Source: Fibrobacter sp.
GTDB taxonomy: Bacteria > Fibrobacterota > Fibrobacteria > Fibrobacterales > Fibrobacteraceae
Length of the DNA stretch: 64,000 nt
NCBI GenBank assembly: GCA_017412605.1
Contig: JAFPWY010000001.1
Coordinates: 62,001-126,000, forward strand
Direction of reading: 5' to 3'
In this document: positions 44,032-52,969 of the stretch, piece after piece
How positions within the stretch are numbered: position 1 is the first letter of the stretch
Layout of the letters: each line of letters opens with the position of its first letter
The notes under the pieces: generated by a model
The model's database searches: none
Seen by the model: the letters and a program-made list of their open reading frames with translations, nothing else
What the model was told of the DNA's origin: nothing
Position numbers and translations under genes: made by a program

Positions 44032-44801
44032 TTCTTCGCCTGTTTCTTATCTAGCTTTGCGTTGATTTTCTTCTGGAGTTCCTTGAGCTTCCAGCGTCCG
44101 CGCTTGTCTTCGAGGAAATAGCTTGTGCGGATTCCCCTGGCAAGCCCGCGGTTAATGATGTTGAGTGCGTCGGCGTAGCGCTTCTGGTCGAAGCGCAGTT
44201 CTGCGAGGAAGAAGTAGTTGTACAGATCCTTGGGATCTTGTTCCAGTGCCATCACCAGGTACTTTTCGGCAAGCGCCTTGTCGGGCCACGAAAGGATGAT
44301 GGGGATGTAGGGCAAAAGCTGGTGTGCGCGGCCGAGAACCTGGTAGTTGTTCGCTGCGGTCGCGATGTCGCGGACTCTGGCGGCAACGCCTTCCTTGACG
44401 GAGATGAGCGGACCGCGTTCTGCCCCCCACATCGAAAGCGACGAGGCGTAGATGTGGGCGATTTCCTTGTTCTTCGGGTACTTGGCGTAGGCGGCCTCGG
44501 AGACGTTCTTGAGCGTGTCGAGGCGTGCCGCCCGCTGTTTCTTTTCGAAGGGGACAAACCGGAAGGCATAGTAGAGGCTCCGCACGACGCCCGCCGTTGC
44601 TGCTTCGGCGACCGCTGGGTCTGCCTGGGCGCGCTTGTAGGCGGCAATCATCTTCTTCGCATTCTCTGCATCCGCCCTGTCTTCGACAGAGCGTTCCGCT
44701 CTCGCTGCATAGCAGGAATCGGCAAAACGAAGATCCTCGTTTGCCATGGCGACTCCTGTGCAGAGAACAATCAGTGAAAGAAGATGGGTGCGGACTTTCA
44801 T
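44028..44801 (-). CDS. Periplasmic TPR protein (TRAP T-component-like)
   Basis: 257 aa. Signal peptide MKVRTHLLSLIVLCTGVAMA. The rest is helical with TPR-like units: AEKYLVMALEQDPKDLYNYF and LAELRFDQKRYADALNIINR. SLSMWGAERGPLISVKEGVA recalls TatT/T-component proteins, but no TRAP transporter genes are nearby. It follows a 47-aa gene by 7 nt. Function is probably protein scaffolding in the periplasm. Confidence 0.7.
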   Translation of the reverse strand: MKVRTHLLSLIVLCTGVAMANEDLRFADSCYAARAERSVEDRADAENAKKMIAAYKRAQADPAVAEAATAGVVRSLYYAFRFVPFEKKQRAARLDTLKNVSEAAYAKYPKNKEIAHIYASSLSMWGAERGPLISVKEGVAARVRDIATAANNYQVLGRAHQLLPYIPIILSWPDKALAEKYLVMALEQDPKDLYNYFFLAELRFDQKRYADALNIINRGLARGIRTSYFLEDKRGRWKLKELQKKINAKLDKKQAKN

Positions 44802-44808
44802 TTGCGGG

Positions 44809-44952
44809 CTAGACCTTCCAGTTCTGCAGAATGTGGTTGACTCCCGCGAGGGTTTTCTTTTCCTCTTCGAGTCCGTGGAATGTCTTGAACAGGTTCTTCC
44901 TGTACTCCATGAGTGCCGTGCGGATGAGAATGCGTTCTTCTTTTTTCAGCAT
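44809..44952 (-). CDS. 47-aa helical hypothetical protein
   Basis: MLKKEERILIRTALMEYRKN, then LFKTFHGLEEEKKTLAGVNH and ILQNWKV. Highly charged and helical, no signal. It sits 7 nt before the TPR gene, which points to a shared transcript, but its own ribosome site is weak (TTGTCTTT before ATG). Codon use is like the neighbours. Uncertain as a gene. Confidence 0.5.
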   Translation of the reverse strand: MLKKEERILIRTALMEYRKNLFKTFHGLEEEKKTLAGVNHILQNWKV

Positions 44953-44986
44953 AAAGACAACTTAGTAAAACATTTGGAAAACGTGG

Positions 44987-46330
44987 TTACTTCTTGCGGC
45001 GTTTGCCCGTGAAATAGTCCTGTTGGCGGGTGGCGCCGAGCACGGCGTGCCAGAGCGCTCCGTTGGGGTCTATCTTGCGGCGTTCGCTCACGGCGTATTC
45101 TATGGGCACGTGCGAGAACGTGCCGTTCATGCTGCCGACGACCATGTCGGTCTTGCCCGCCATGGCGGCGTGTACGGCGTTTTCGGCGAGCTGGTAGCAG
45201 AAGATGGCGTCGGTTCCCTTGGCGGGGATGCTGCGCACGGTATAGCTCGGGTCGAAGTACTTGATGTTGATTTCCTTGCCCACCTTGTCGAAGTGTTCCT
45301 TGATTTTGAGGGTCAGGAATTCACCGATGTCCTTCTTGAGGATGTTGCCGCTTGCGTCGCGGCGTTCTTCCTGGCCGTCGAACAGGTGCTGGCCCGCACC
45401 TTCGGCGACGGCGAGCACGGCGTGCGTCTTGCCGCAGTCGTAGCGGTTCTCGAGCGCCTTGAAGAGCCCGTTTTCGCCTTCGAGCGTGAAGGGCACTTCG
45501 GGGACGAGGCAGAAGTTCACGACGGTGGTTGCAAGTGCCGCGTAGGCGGCGATAAATCCGGAGTCGCGGCCCATGAGCTTCACGAGGCCGAGCCCGTTGA
45601 AGGCGCCGTTCGCCTCGTTGTGGGCGCTCGTGATGACGTTGGTCGCGCTGAGCACGGCGGTCTCGAAACCGAACGTGCGGTCGATGAGGTTAAGGTCGTT
45701 GTCGATGGTCTTCGGGATGCCGATGACCGAGATGGGCTGCTTGCGCTTCTTGACTTCCTGCGCGATGGCGTGTGCGCCGCGGAGCGTGCCGTCACCGCCG
45801 ATGCAGAACAACACGTTGATGTTCAGGCGCATCAGGGTGTCGACCATGACGGAGGGTTCCTGGTTGCCGCGGGAACTGCCGAGGATGGTGCCGCCGTCGT
45901 CCTGGATGGCGTCGACCACGTCGGGGTTAAGCATGATGGGCGGGTAGCCGTAGGAAGGGTTGAGTCCGCGGTAGCCGTAGGGGATGCCGAAGATGTTACG
46001 GACGCCGTAGTCGAACCAGAGCACGGTCACGAGGCTCTTGATAACGTTGTTCAAACCCGGGCAGAGTCCGCCGCAGGTCACGATGCCGGCGCGAGTCCAT
46101 GCCGGGTCGTGGAAAATGGTCTCGCGCGGGCCGGCGGTCTCGAGCGAGGGGACGTCGATGCCCTTCTTGTAGAATGCCTGCAGCTTTTTCGTGTCGGCCG
46201 TGAGCGCGACGCGTTCCGTGTCGGAGACGAACGGGACGCCGCTCATGGGCGACTTCAGTGTTCCCTGTCCGACGGATTCGATAGAGAGATCGTACTTTTC
46301 CGGGTTCTGCAGAATGTCTTCCTGTGTCAT
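44987..46330 (-). CDS. 6-phosphofructokinase (long, PfkA-superfamily)
   Basis: 447 aa; AAGGAT 8 nt before the ATG at 46328-46330 defines the start. Key motifs: GLCPGLNNVIKSLV, FCIGGDGTLRGAHA, IGIPKTIDNDLN, MGRDSGFIA and a later YTVRSIPAKGTDAIFC. Gly in GGDGT is the ATP-type residue, while Lys in PKTIDND is the PPi-type residue; this pairing occurs in long ATP-dependent enzymes such as the trypanosomal one. So ATP is the more likely donor, but PPi cannot be excluded. It phosphorylates fructose 6-phosphate in glycolysis. Monocistronic. Confidence 0.9.
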   Translation of the reverse strand: MTQEDILQNPEKYDLSIESVGQGTLKSPMSGVPFVSDTERVALTADTKKLQAFYKKGIDVPSLETAGPRETIFHDPAWTRAGIVTCGGLCPGLNNVIKSLVTVLWFDYGVRNIFGIPYGYRGLNPSYGYPPIMLNPDVVDAIQDDGGTILGSSRGNQEPSVMVDTLMRLNINVLFCIGGDGTLRGAHAIAQEVKKRKQPISVIGIPKTIDNDLNLIDRTFGFETAVLSATNVITSAHNEANGAFNGLGLVKLMGRDSGFIAAYAALATTVVNFCLVPEVPFTLEGENGLFKALENRYDCGKTHAVLAVAEGAGQHLFDGQEERRDASGNILKKDIGEFLTLKIKEHFDKVGKEINIKYFDPSYTVRSIPAKGTDAIFCYQLAENAVHAAMAGKTDMVVGSMNGTFSHVPIEYAVSERRKIDPNGALWHAVLGATRQQDYFTGKRRKK

Positions 46331-46451
46331 GCGAATATCCTTTGGCTTGTACAAGCCGGGCGCCAAAAACGCCGTACTGAAAATACAAATTTTTTGGCAG
46401 GCGTGTGTCGCCATGCCAGTGAAACTTTTTTGTTACGGGAACTGCAATGCC

Positions 46452-48254
46452 CTAGATGGACAAGGGCGGGAAGTGAATCTTCGTGCGCAGGCCGGGATTC
46501 GCGTTCTCGAGCTCGATTTTCATGTTGGTGAGCGTGCAGAGCTTCTTCACCATCGAAAGGCCGATACCCGTGCCGCTCGTCTGGCGTGTCATCTCGTTTT
46601 CGACGCGGTAGAATTCCTGGAACACCTTCGTCATTTCGGCCTGCGGGATGCCCGGGCCGTAGTCGCGCACGGCGAGGTATAGGTCGGTGTCCTTGAGGCG
46701 CAGCTCGATGTTGATCATCTTGTAGTCCGCGTTCTTCGAGAACTTGAGCGAGTTGTCCACGAGGTTCATCAGTATCTGCATGATGGCGTCGCGGTCCATC
46801 ATCAGCGTGATGTCCTTGACGTCGGTATCGGAAGACACGGTGAGCTCGAAGCCCTGCTTCTCGACGTTCTTGCTGTAGGTCGCGACAAAGTCGTCGAGCA
46901 CGCCCTTCGGCCGGTCGCGGCGCAGTTGCACGTTCCAGCGGTTGCCGTCGAGCTTGGAGAGGTTCAGCACGTTCTGGATGAGTCGCGTGAGTCGTTCGGT
47001 TTCGCTCGCGATCTGGTTGTAGTACTTCTGGCGTTTCTCTTCGTTGGCCACCCAGGAGTTCTGCAGAAGTTCCGCGTACATGCGGATGGCGGTGAGCGGG
47101 GTCTTCAGTTCGTGACTCACCGCGGAGACGAAATCCTGGCGTTTGGATGCGAGAGCGAGCTGGCTCTGCGTGAGCTTGTAGATGCAGATGAGACCGCCGC
47201 CCAGTACGACGAGCATGGCGATGCCGAGGAACAGGAGGATGCTGCTACCGGGAGCGCTTTCCTTCTGCGTGACATACATGTTCAGGGTGATGTTTGCAAG
47301 CGGCGAGGGCAGCGGCGATGTCAGCAGCAACGTGGAGGACTTGTACCTGTCGCCGTAGGCGAGGAGCGTCCTGTTCTGGTTCATGAATTCGATAGCCAGG
47401 TTCTGTTCCTGCGGGTAGAACTTGATCTCGTTCGAGACGAGGCTCATGAGGTAGGTGCGCAGTTCCACGATGAAGCCCTGCACGAAGATTTCGGTGCCGC
47501 GCTTCACGTTTCGGTAGAAGATGATGTGCGTGTTGTCGAACGTCGCCTGGAAAGGCTCGATTTCCACTTCCATCACGTGCGTCGTGTCGATATTGGTGCG
47601 CAAGAGGCCGAAGGCGTCCATCTTGGCCGATTCCACGTTGAACGCGAACGATTCCTTTTCGGAAGTTTGTTCAAAACGCTTTTCTCTCTTGAGCTGTGCC
47701 TTTTTCTGGCCCTTGCTGTTGAGCCCGAGGTCCTGCTTGTAAATCTGGTCGAGCACGGATTCGATGGAATCGCGGGGTTGCGGCTTGATGTTGTTGATTT
47801 CGCCAATCCTGAAGTTCTGCTTCATGAGGATGGTCTGGAGCTTGTAGAGCACCGCCTCGCGCTTGTTGCGGTCGGCCATCGGGATTTTCTCGAGGACGCC
47901 ATCGGGGAGGATGGGGGTGCGCAGCGTGCCGTCGGGGTCCATCTGGAAATGTCCGACGATCCCCTTGAAGTGGCTCCGGAGGGGGAAGTTGGCCAGCTCG
48001 GAAAGCGTAATCTCTTCGCCGCCGATAACGGGCACGGCGCGGATGAAGCGGTACTCGGAATAGGACCGCTGGTCCTCGATCGTCATGTCATCGACAAAAC
48101 GCTGGTTCAGCATCTGCAGAACCAGGAAGGCGTGTTCCTTGTAGGCGTATTGCGCGTTAAGCTGCAACTGCGAATACGAATGGGTCAAAAGGATAATGAC
48201 CGGTATCGCAATTGCAACGAATATCGCAACGAATATTAGGTGGATTTTTCGCAT
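46452..48254 (-). CDS. Sensor histidine kinase
   Basis: 600 aa. TM1 IHLIFVAIFVAIAIPVIILL (~4-23), a ~310-residue periplasmic sensor region of unknown ligand, TM2 ILLFLGIAMLVVLGGGLICI (~345-364), then HisKA with FVSAVSHELKTPLTAIRMYA (phospho-accepting His near 380) and HATPase_c with QILMNLVDNSLKFSKNA, VRDYGPGIPQAEM and TSGTGIGLSMVKKL. It overlaps the response-regulator gene by 19 nt, so the two form one transcript. Confidence 0.95.
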   Translation of the reverse strand: MRKIHLIFVAIFVAIAIPVIILLTHSYSQLQLNAQYAYKEHAFLVLQMLNQRFVDDMTIEDQRSYSEYRFIRAVPVIGGEEITLSELANFPLRSHFKGIVGHFQMDPDGTLRTPILPDGVLEKIPMADRNKREAVLYKLQTILMKQNFRIGEINNIKPQPRDSIESVLDQIYKQDLGLNSKGQKKAQLKREKRFEQTSEKESFAFNVESAKMDAFGLLRTNIDTTHVMEVEIEPFQATFDNTHIIFYRNVKRGTEIFVQGFIVELRTYLMSLVSNEIKFYPQEQNLAIEFMNQNRTLLAYGDRYKSSTLLLTSPLPSPLANITLNMYVTQKESAPGSSILLFLGIAMLVVLGGGLICIYKLTQSQLALASKRQDFVSAVSHELKTPLTAIRMYAELLQNSWVANEEKRQKYYNQIASETERLTRLIQNVLNLSKLDGNRWNVQLRRDRPKGVLDDFVATYSKNVEKQGFELTVSSDTDVKDITLMMDRDAIMQILMNLVDNSLKFSKNADYKMINIELRLKDTDLYLAVRDYGPGIPQAEMTKVFQEFYRVENEMTRQTSGTGIGLSMVKKLCTLTNMKIELENANPGLRTKIHFPPLSI

Positions 48255-48964
48255 TCAGGCGTAGAGCGCATCTGGTAGCCCTCGCCGCGGAACGTGACGA
48301 GCAGTTTCGGGTGGGAGGGATCGTCTTCGATTTTCTTGCGGAGTTTGGTAATGTGGATGTCCACGGTACGCGTGTCGACGGACTCGGCGTTCTCGTAGCC
48401 CCAGACCTTCTTGAGAAGTTCGGCGCGGGGAACGGCGTGGTCGCGGTTGTTCCACAGGTATTCGAGGATTTCGATTTCCTTGCGGGTGAACGCGAGTTCT
48501 TCGGTGCCGCGGGTGCCGGTGTATTCGCGGAAGTTCACGCGGAGGTTGCCGGCGACGAGCTTGCCCTCGTTTTCCATGGTCTGGCGGCTGCGGCGCAGCA
48601 CGGCCTCGATTCGGGCGAGGAGCATCGGCACGGAGAAGGGCTTCGGCACGTAGTCATCGGCGCCGTACTTGAGGCCGTTGATGATATCCTCGTCGGCGTT
48701 CTTTGCAGAAAGGATGATGATCGGGAGGCTCTTGTCCTTTTCGCGGATCTTGTCGCAGACGGTGAAACCGTCCATACCCGGGAGCATGAGGTCAAGGAGG
48801 ACAAGTCCGTACTGTCCGGTCAGGGCCTCGTTGAGGCCGCTTTCACCGTCGGCCACGTGCTTGACGCTGTAGCCGTTCAGTTCGCAAAGGTCCACTAGAC
48901 CTTCGGCGATTGCAATTTCGTCTTCGATAATGAGAATATTCGTGCTGCTCGTGTTCTGTGTCAT
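48236..48964 (-). CDS. OmpR/PhoB-family response regulator
   Basis: 242 aa. The receiver domain has the acidic pair in ILIIEDE, the phospho-Asp in VLLDLMLPGMDG (~57), and the Lys of GADDYVPKPFSVPML. The C-terminal winged helix is complete: EELAFTRKEIEILEYLWNNR, SVDTRTVDIHITKLRKKI and TFRGEGYQM. It is transcribed first, followed by the kinase. Target genes are not evident; the outer-membrane protein gene at 49001 upstream of it on the same strand is a candidate. Confidence 0.96.
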   Translation of the reverse strand: MTQNTSSTNILIIEDEIAIAEGLVDLCELNGYSVKHVADGESGLNEALTGQYGLVLLDLMLPGMDGFTVCDKIREKDKSLPIIILSAKNADEDIINGLKYGADDYVPKPFSVPMLLARIEAVLRRSRQTMENEGKLVAGNLRVNFREYTGTRGTEELAFTRKEIEILEYLWNNRDHAVPRAELLKKVWGYENAESVDTRTVDIHITKLRKKIEDDPSHPKLLVTFRGEGYQMRSTPECEKST

Positions 48965-49000
48965 TTTTTTTCCTTTATTGTGACCTCAGTGCTAGAAAGT

Positions 49001-49810
49001 CTAAATAGCTAGGCCGCCGCCGACTTCAAGAGTCATGTGTCCGGCATCGATTTCCTTCGGGTATTCGCCGCCGAAGTAGTACTTGAAGTTACAGTAGGCG
49101 GCAATGGGGATGATAGGAAGTTTCAGGCGGAAGCCGACGAGGGCATGGCCGCCGATACTCGTTTTTACGCTCTCCTTCGCGGCCTTTTCCTGGACGCGCT
49201 TCTTGAGGGCTTCACCGGCTTCCTGGAGTTTTTCTTGCTGCTGCTTGATTTCTTCCGGAGTTGCTCCTCCCTGTGCGGCCTGCGTAATCATAGCCGCAAT
49301 AGTCGGGTCGTCAACCAAGTCGGAAACGTAGGCCTGGTTCAGCACGAAGCTGTTCGCGAAGACCGTGAGACCGCCGCCGATGTAGGGGCGGATAATGGGA
49401 AGCGATGTAATCGGGTAGGTGATGGAAAGGTCGCCGTTCATGGTCACGAATTTCGGGTTGGCCTTGCCGTACGGGGTACCGCCCAGTTCAATTTCGAGAG
49501 GGATTTCCGATTCGGTGCCGGAAGACGGGTTCATAACGTAGAGGCTTGCGTCATAGGAGCCGAACTGGATGTTGAAGGTACCTTCGATGTCGATAATCGG
49601 GAGCAGGTCGATCCAAAGCTTGAAACCGAGGCCCTGCATCATCTCGTCGAAGCCTTCGTGGCTGAAATTGATGTTCTCGGCCACCTTGGCCTTGGGGCCG
49701 GCCTTCATTTTTGTGCCAAAACCGGGTGCATAATGGGCACCAACGCCAATGATTGCGAACGACTGCGTCGCAAGAAGTGCTGCCGCGGCGGCGATAATTT
49801 TAAAGTTCAT
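49001..49810 (-). CDS. Outer-membrane beta-barrel-like protein
   Basis: 269 aa. Signal MNFKIIAAAAALLATQSFAI. Alternating amphipathic strands (GVGAHYAPGFGTKMKAG, NGDLSITYPITSLPIIRPYI, HALVGFRLKLPIIPIAAYCN, GGHMTLEVGGGLAI-type end) indicate a small barrel or porin-like protein. A helical insertion (TPEEIKQQQEKLQEAGEALK) is unusual. No named family is clear. It is the next gene upstream of the two-component system. Confidence 0.72.
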   Translation of the reverse strand: MNFKIIAAAAALLATQSFAIIGVGAHYAPGFGTKMKAGPKAKVAENINFSHEGFDEMMQGLGFKLWIDLLPIIDIEGTFNIQFGSYDASLYVMNPSSGTESEIPLEIELGGTPYGKANPKFVTMNGDLSITYPITSLPIIRPYIGGGLTVFANSFVLNQAYVSDLVDDPTIAAMITQAAQGGATPEEIKQQQEKLQEAGEALKKRVQEKAAKESVKTSIGGHALVGFRLKLPIIPIAAYCNFKYYFGGEYPKEIDAGHMTLEVGGGLAI

Positions 49811-50180
49811 ATTGCGCTCCTGATAAAATTTTTCCGTTCTTTGGATTAAAAATAAAGAAAAATTGTCGGCTGGAACACAGGCCGGGTTAAAAATACCTCT
49901 TTTTTTGTGGAATGTTGCTTAACAGCAAGTTTTTTTTGAAAAAATGCGGGAGGGGACCACGCTCAGAGTTGCGAAGGCCGCCCGGTCCCCTCCCTGCACC
50001 CTCCCCTTCCCCGGCCGACGCTTTATTCTCTAGACGTTAAGTATAGTTCTCAATGACTATAATGCTATCCCGCAAAAGTCTAGGGAATGCTTTGCTGGTA
50101 ATGCTATACAGCATTTTTTTGTTTTTTTATGCGGGAGGGGACCACGCTTGGGGTGGCGGGGGTCGCCTGGTCGGTGCGTT
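49811..50180. other. 370-bp intergenic region with repeats
   Basis: No gene. ATGCGGGAGGGGACCACGCT occurs twice (49944-49963, 50129-50148), each after a T-rich run. GGGAGGGGACC (49948-49958) is exactly inverted at 49984-49994. An AATGCT-ATAC-AGCATT stem with five T (50100-50120) looks like a terminator on the plus strand, with TATAAT at 50058, so a very short plus-strand RNA is conceivable. Confidence 0.5.
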
Positions 50181-51587
50181 CTACCGTATGGAGGGGACGA
50201 TGAGGAAGACTTTTTGCCCCTTGGCGACGTTCAGCTTGTCGAATTCGAACAGTTCGACGGTTTCGCCGGCGGAGCCGTTTGCCGTGACGACGACCTTGTG
50301 GGTGCCGACGGAAACGGGGATGCGCGTCATGTGCAGGGAATGCGGCATGAAAAGCCCCACGCGGAGGTCGGCCTGCTCAATCTGGCTTTGCGCCACGTCG
50401 GTGCCGATGCTCGTGAGGAGGTTCAGCAGGATATTGTCCGTCTTCATGGCCTGCTTGGCTTTTTGTGCCGCGATGGTGCGCAAAATGACACGTACGGCCG
50501 TGCGGGTAACCGTCGAGGACTTCTCGTCTTCCATGTTCTGCTTGAGTTCCTCGTCCACGGCCATCACCTTTTCGGGACGGATTCGCGGGGAACCGTCCAG
50601 CGAGACCTCGAAATGGTCCACCCTGTTCCTCAGTTTCCTTATCTCGGGCAGCGAAAACCCGATGTGGAAGGATTCGCCGGTACCGGCGCCTGCGACCGGC
50701 GGGGCCACCAGCGTGAAGGTGCTCAGCCTGCCCGTCTCGCCGTCTTTGTAGGTGAGGTTCATGACGCCGCCGCTGATGAACGTGCCCGACATGTAAAGCT
50801 CGCCCAGAATGGGGCTGTGTCCGGCGTACCCGATGACGATGATTTCCTGGCCTTCGTTTCGGATGGCGGATGCCTTGGGCGTAATTCCGGGTATCGGTGT
50901 GCCGAGGGACTTCAGGTCGTCACCACGGTCGGCGTGGACGAGGCCCTCGGTGACGAATTCGAGCACTTCGTTGGGCAGCTTGAGCTTGCCTTCCTTGTAG
51001 GCCTTGACGGTATTGATGTAGGCGATGGCAGCATCGTCCGACGAGCCGTCGAGCTCGTAGACCATGGCCGAGAGGTAGCGCAGCAGGCCGTTGTCGTTGA
51101 CCTTCTTCTGGTCCTTCTGGTAAAGGGCGTTCATCGCTATCTGGGAGCGCCTGACTTCTACCATTGCGCCGTCGATGTCCATCATGGCGAGGTAGTTGAG
51201 TATCTGGAACTCGTACATGAGCAACAGCTCGAAGGGCCTTGCTCTATAGGGGCGCGTGTTGTCGTTGGTGACAATAGCTGCGGCCTCGTTCGTTACCGAT
51301 TTCGTATAAAGGTCTTCGTAGATTTGCTCCGCCTTGGCGAAGTTTGCCGCGCTTTCCTTGAAATTGCGCTTGTAGTGGTTGAGGCAGCCGAGGTCGAAGT
51401 AGTAGAGGAACTCGCTGTTCGACCCGTACAGGTCGTCCTGGTCCTTCTTCATCTTCTCGATGGTCGCGTCGATGCCCTTCTTTTCGAGGGGTTGCGCAAG
51501 CTCCTCGTAGCGGGTCATGGACTTGTTCGCACAGCCCGCAAGGAGTGACAACGAGAATGCCAGAAAGATAAGTCGCTTTATGGACAT
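50181..51587 (-). CDS. COG3014-type lipoprotein
   Basis: 468 aa; MSIKRLIFLAFSLSLLAGC is the type II signal. ATG at 51585-51587 has AGGGT upstream. The N-terminal ~150 residues are helical (TPR-like): FLYYFDLGCLNHYKRNFKES and FELLLMYEFQILNYLAMMDI. The C-terminal part is beta-rich. This arrangement matches the uncharacterised COG3014 lipoproteins that occur next to LpoB-type proteins. Likely envelope assembly or peptidoglycan-related; not proven. Confidence 0.7.
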   Translation of the reverse strand: MSIKRLIFLAFSLSLLAGCANKSMTRYEELAQPLEKKGIDATIEKMKKDQDDLYGSNSEFLYYFDLGCLNHYKRNFKESAANFAKAEQIYEDLYTKSVTNEAAAIVTNDNTRPYRARPFELLLMYEFQILNYLAMMDIDGAMVEVRRSQIAMNALYQKDQKKVNDNGLLRYLSAMVYELDGSSDDAAIAYINTVKAYKEGKLKLPNEVLEFVTEGLVHADRGDDLKSLGTPIPGITPKASAIRNEGQEIIVIGYAGHSPILGELYMSGTFISGGVMNLTYKDGETGRLSTFTLVAPPVAGAGTGESFHIGFSLPEIRKLRNRVDHFEVSLDGSPRIRPEKVMAVDEELKQNMEDEKSSTVTRTAVRVILRTIAAQKAKQAMKTDNILLNLLTSIGTDVAQSQIEQADLRVGLFMPHSLHMTRIPVSVGTHKVVVTANGSAGETVELFEFDKLNVAKGQKVFLIVPSIR

Positions 51588-51620
51588 GACGACCCTAATC
51601 ACCAACCACTCACTACGGGA

Positions 51621-52229
51621 TTACAGTTTTACGCCGTTCTTGGAGATGAACTTCTTGATCTTCTTGTCGCCGATCCAGACCTTGCGGTGGCTCTGGATGT
51701 CGGTGAGTTCGAGGTCAACCTGGTAGTACACCACCTGGTCGCCGCCTTCCTGGTCGACGATGGAGGTGATGGTGCCCGTGAGCATGAGGTCGGCGCCGAT
51801 TTCCTGACCGGCCTGCTTCTGGGTGTCGGCTGTGGCGTTGCCGGCCTGGCTGGCGAGTTCGTTGCGGAGTTCTGCACGTTCCTGGGCGTTAGCGACGAAG
51901 TCGACGCGGCCGGAGTTGATGAGCGTGCGTTCCATGTCCTTGATGAAGGTTTCGATGTTGATGTGCTCGTGGCTCTTGTTCGATACCTTGCCGATGACGA
52001 CCGTCGGGACGGTGCCACCCTTGTTCTGGATCATGTTGTCGTACCAGGGACGGCCCAGGCAGTCGTTGATCATTTCCTCGGCGACGAGGCGGGAATCGGT
52101 GTCGTTCCAGGCGCCGGAAAGGTCCGTTACGGAATTCGTGTCGATGCGGGTGACCTTCTTGCCGCTGTCGCTGCAGCCGACAAACAAGGCGATGGACGCG
52201 CACAGGCAGATTTTGAGCAATTTGGACAT
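51621..52229 (-). CDS. LpoB-like penicillin-binding-protein activator lipoprotein
   Basis: 202 aa. MSKLLKICLCASIALFVGC lipobox. NDTDSRLVAEEMINDCLGRP, TVVIGKVSNKSHEHINIETF and IGADLMLTGTITSIVDQEGG follow the LpoB/CsgG-like fold (family PF13036). In enterobacteria LpoB is an outer-membrane activator of PBP1b; that role in Fibrobacter is inference. It lies 33 bp upstream of the COG3014 gene, and the two likely act together. Confidence 0.85.
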   Translation of the reverse strand: MSKLLKICLCASIALFVGCSDSGKKVTRIDTNSVTDLSGAWNDTDSRLVAEEMINDCLGRPWYDNMIQNKGGTVPTVVIGKVSNKSHEHINIETFIKDMERTLINSGRVDFVANAQERAELRNELASQAGNATADTQKQAGQEIGADLMLTGTITSIVDQEGGDQVVYYQVDLELTDIQSHRKVWIGDKKIKKFISKNGVKL

Positions 52230-52263
52230 GTTTTTCTCCTGGTTAAATTTCCGGTTTTAAATA

Positions 52264-52300
52264 TAAAAAAAGAGAGCCTCCAATGGAGGCTCCAGTCTTT
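52264..52300. terminator. Bidirectional terminator
   Basis: GAGCCTCCA-A-TGGAGGCTC (52274-52292) flanked by AAAAAAA on one side and AGTCTTTTTT on the other. It separates the PEGA gene from lpoB, so lpoB has its own promoter. Confidence 0.92.
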
Positions 52301-52321
52301 TTTAGCCGATAAGCGGCAAGA

Positions 52322-52861
52322 TTACTTTTTCTTCTTGCTGCCGGTCGTGGCGTCGAGTTCGATTTCGATGGTTTCTTCGCCCTTGACGGTCACGAGGGTT
52401 TCGGCAGACTTGCGGTTGCTGCATTCTGCACGGACCACGTGGTCACCGGCATCCAGGTTGTGGATGGTGAGCGGAGCACCGTCGGTCTTGTCGGAGTTTT
52501 CACCATCGACGAAGATGAGGCACTTGCCCGGCTTGGTCGTCACCTTGATGTGGCCCTTAGGAATCTTGGTACCGTAGTCGAAGGTGTTGCGCTTGTCGTT
52601 GCCCGGCCAAACGTTCACGCGCTGGTTCACGAGCTCGTAGCCCTGGTCGATGACGACGAGAGTCTGGCGGCCCGACTTGACGGCGCGGTTCTCGATGGGG
52701 CTGTTGCCCAGGAGTTCACCACCGAGGTAGACTTCGCTGTTAGGCGGGTTGGTGATGATGGTGATGGTAGCGGCCTTGCCACGAGGAGGTGGATCTTCGT
52801 CGGCGACGGCTGCGGTTACAAGGAAAGCCACCATAAGGGCAAAAATGTACAGTTTCTTCAT
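52322..52861 (-). CDS. Exported two-PEGA-domain protein
   Basis: 179 aa. Signal MKKLYIFALMVAFLVTAAVA. Two PEGA domains: ITIITNPPNSEVYLGGELLG / NSPIENRAVKSGRQTLVVID and HIKVTTKPGKCLIFVDGENS / APLTIHNLDAGDHVVRAEC. The C-terminus is Lys-rich (TGSKKKK). PEGA domains are surface or wall-associated modules of unclear biochemical role. AGGAG precedes the ATG. Located upstream of lpoB and COG3014. Confidence 0.85.
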   Translation of the reverse strand: MKKLYIFALMVAFLVTAAVADEDPPPRGKAATITIITNPPNSEVYLGGELLGNSPIENRAVKSGRQTLVVIDQGYELVNQRVNVWPGNDKRNTFDYGTKIPKGHIKVTTKPGKCLIFVDGENSDKTDGAPLTIHNLDAGDHVVRAECSNRKSAETLVTVKGEETIEIELDATTGSKKKK

Positions 52862-52969
52862 GGATTGCTCCTGTTTGTTTGTTCTTAAAATACAAAGTTT
52901 TCTACGAATTTATATTTTTTTTTTGCAAAAGTTTGGTAACTATAAGGAAAAAATGGGGAAATAGCAATG

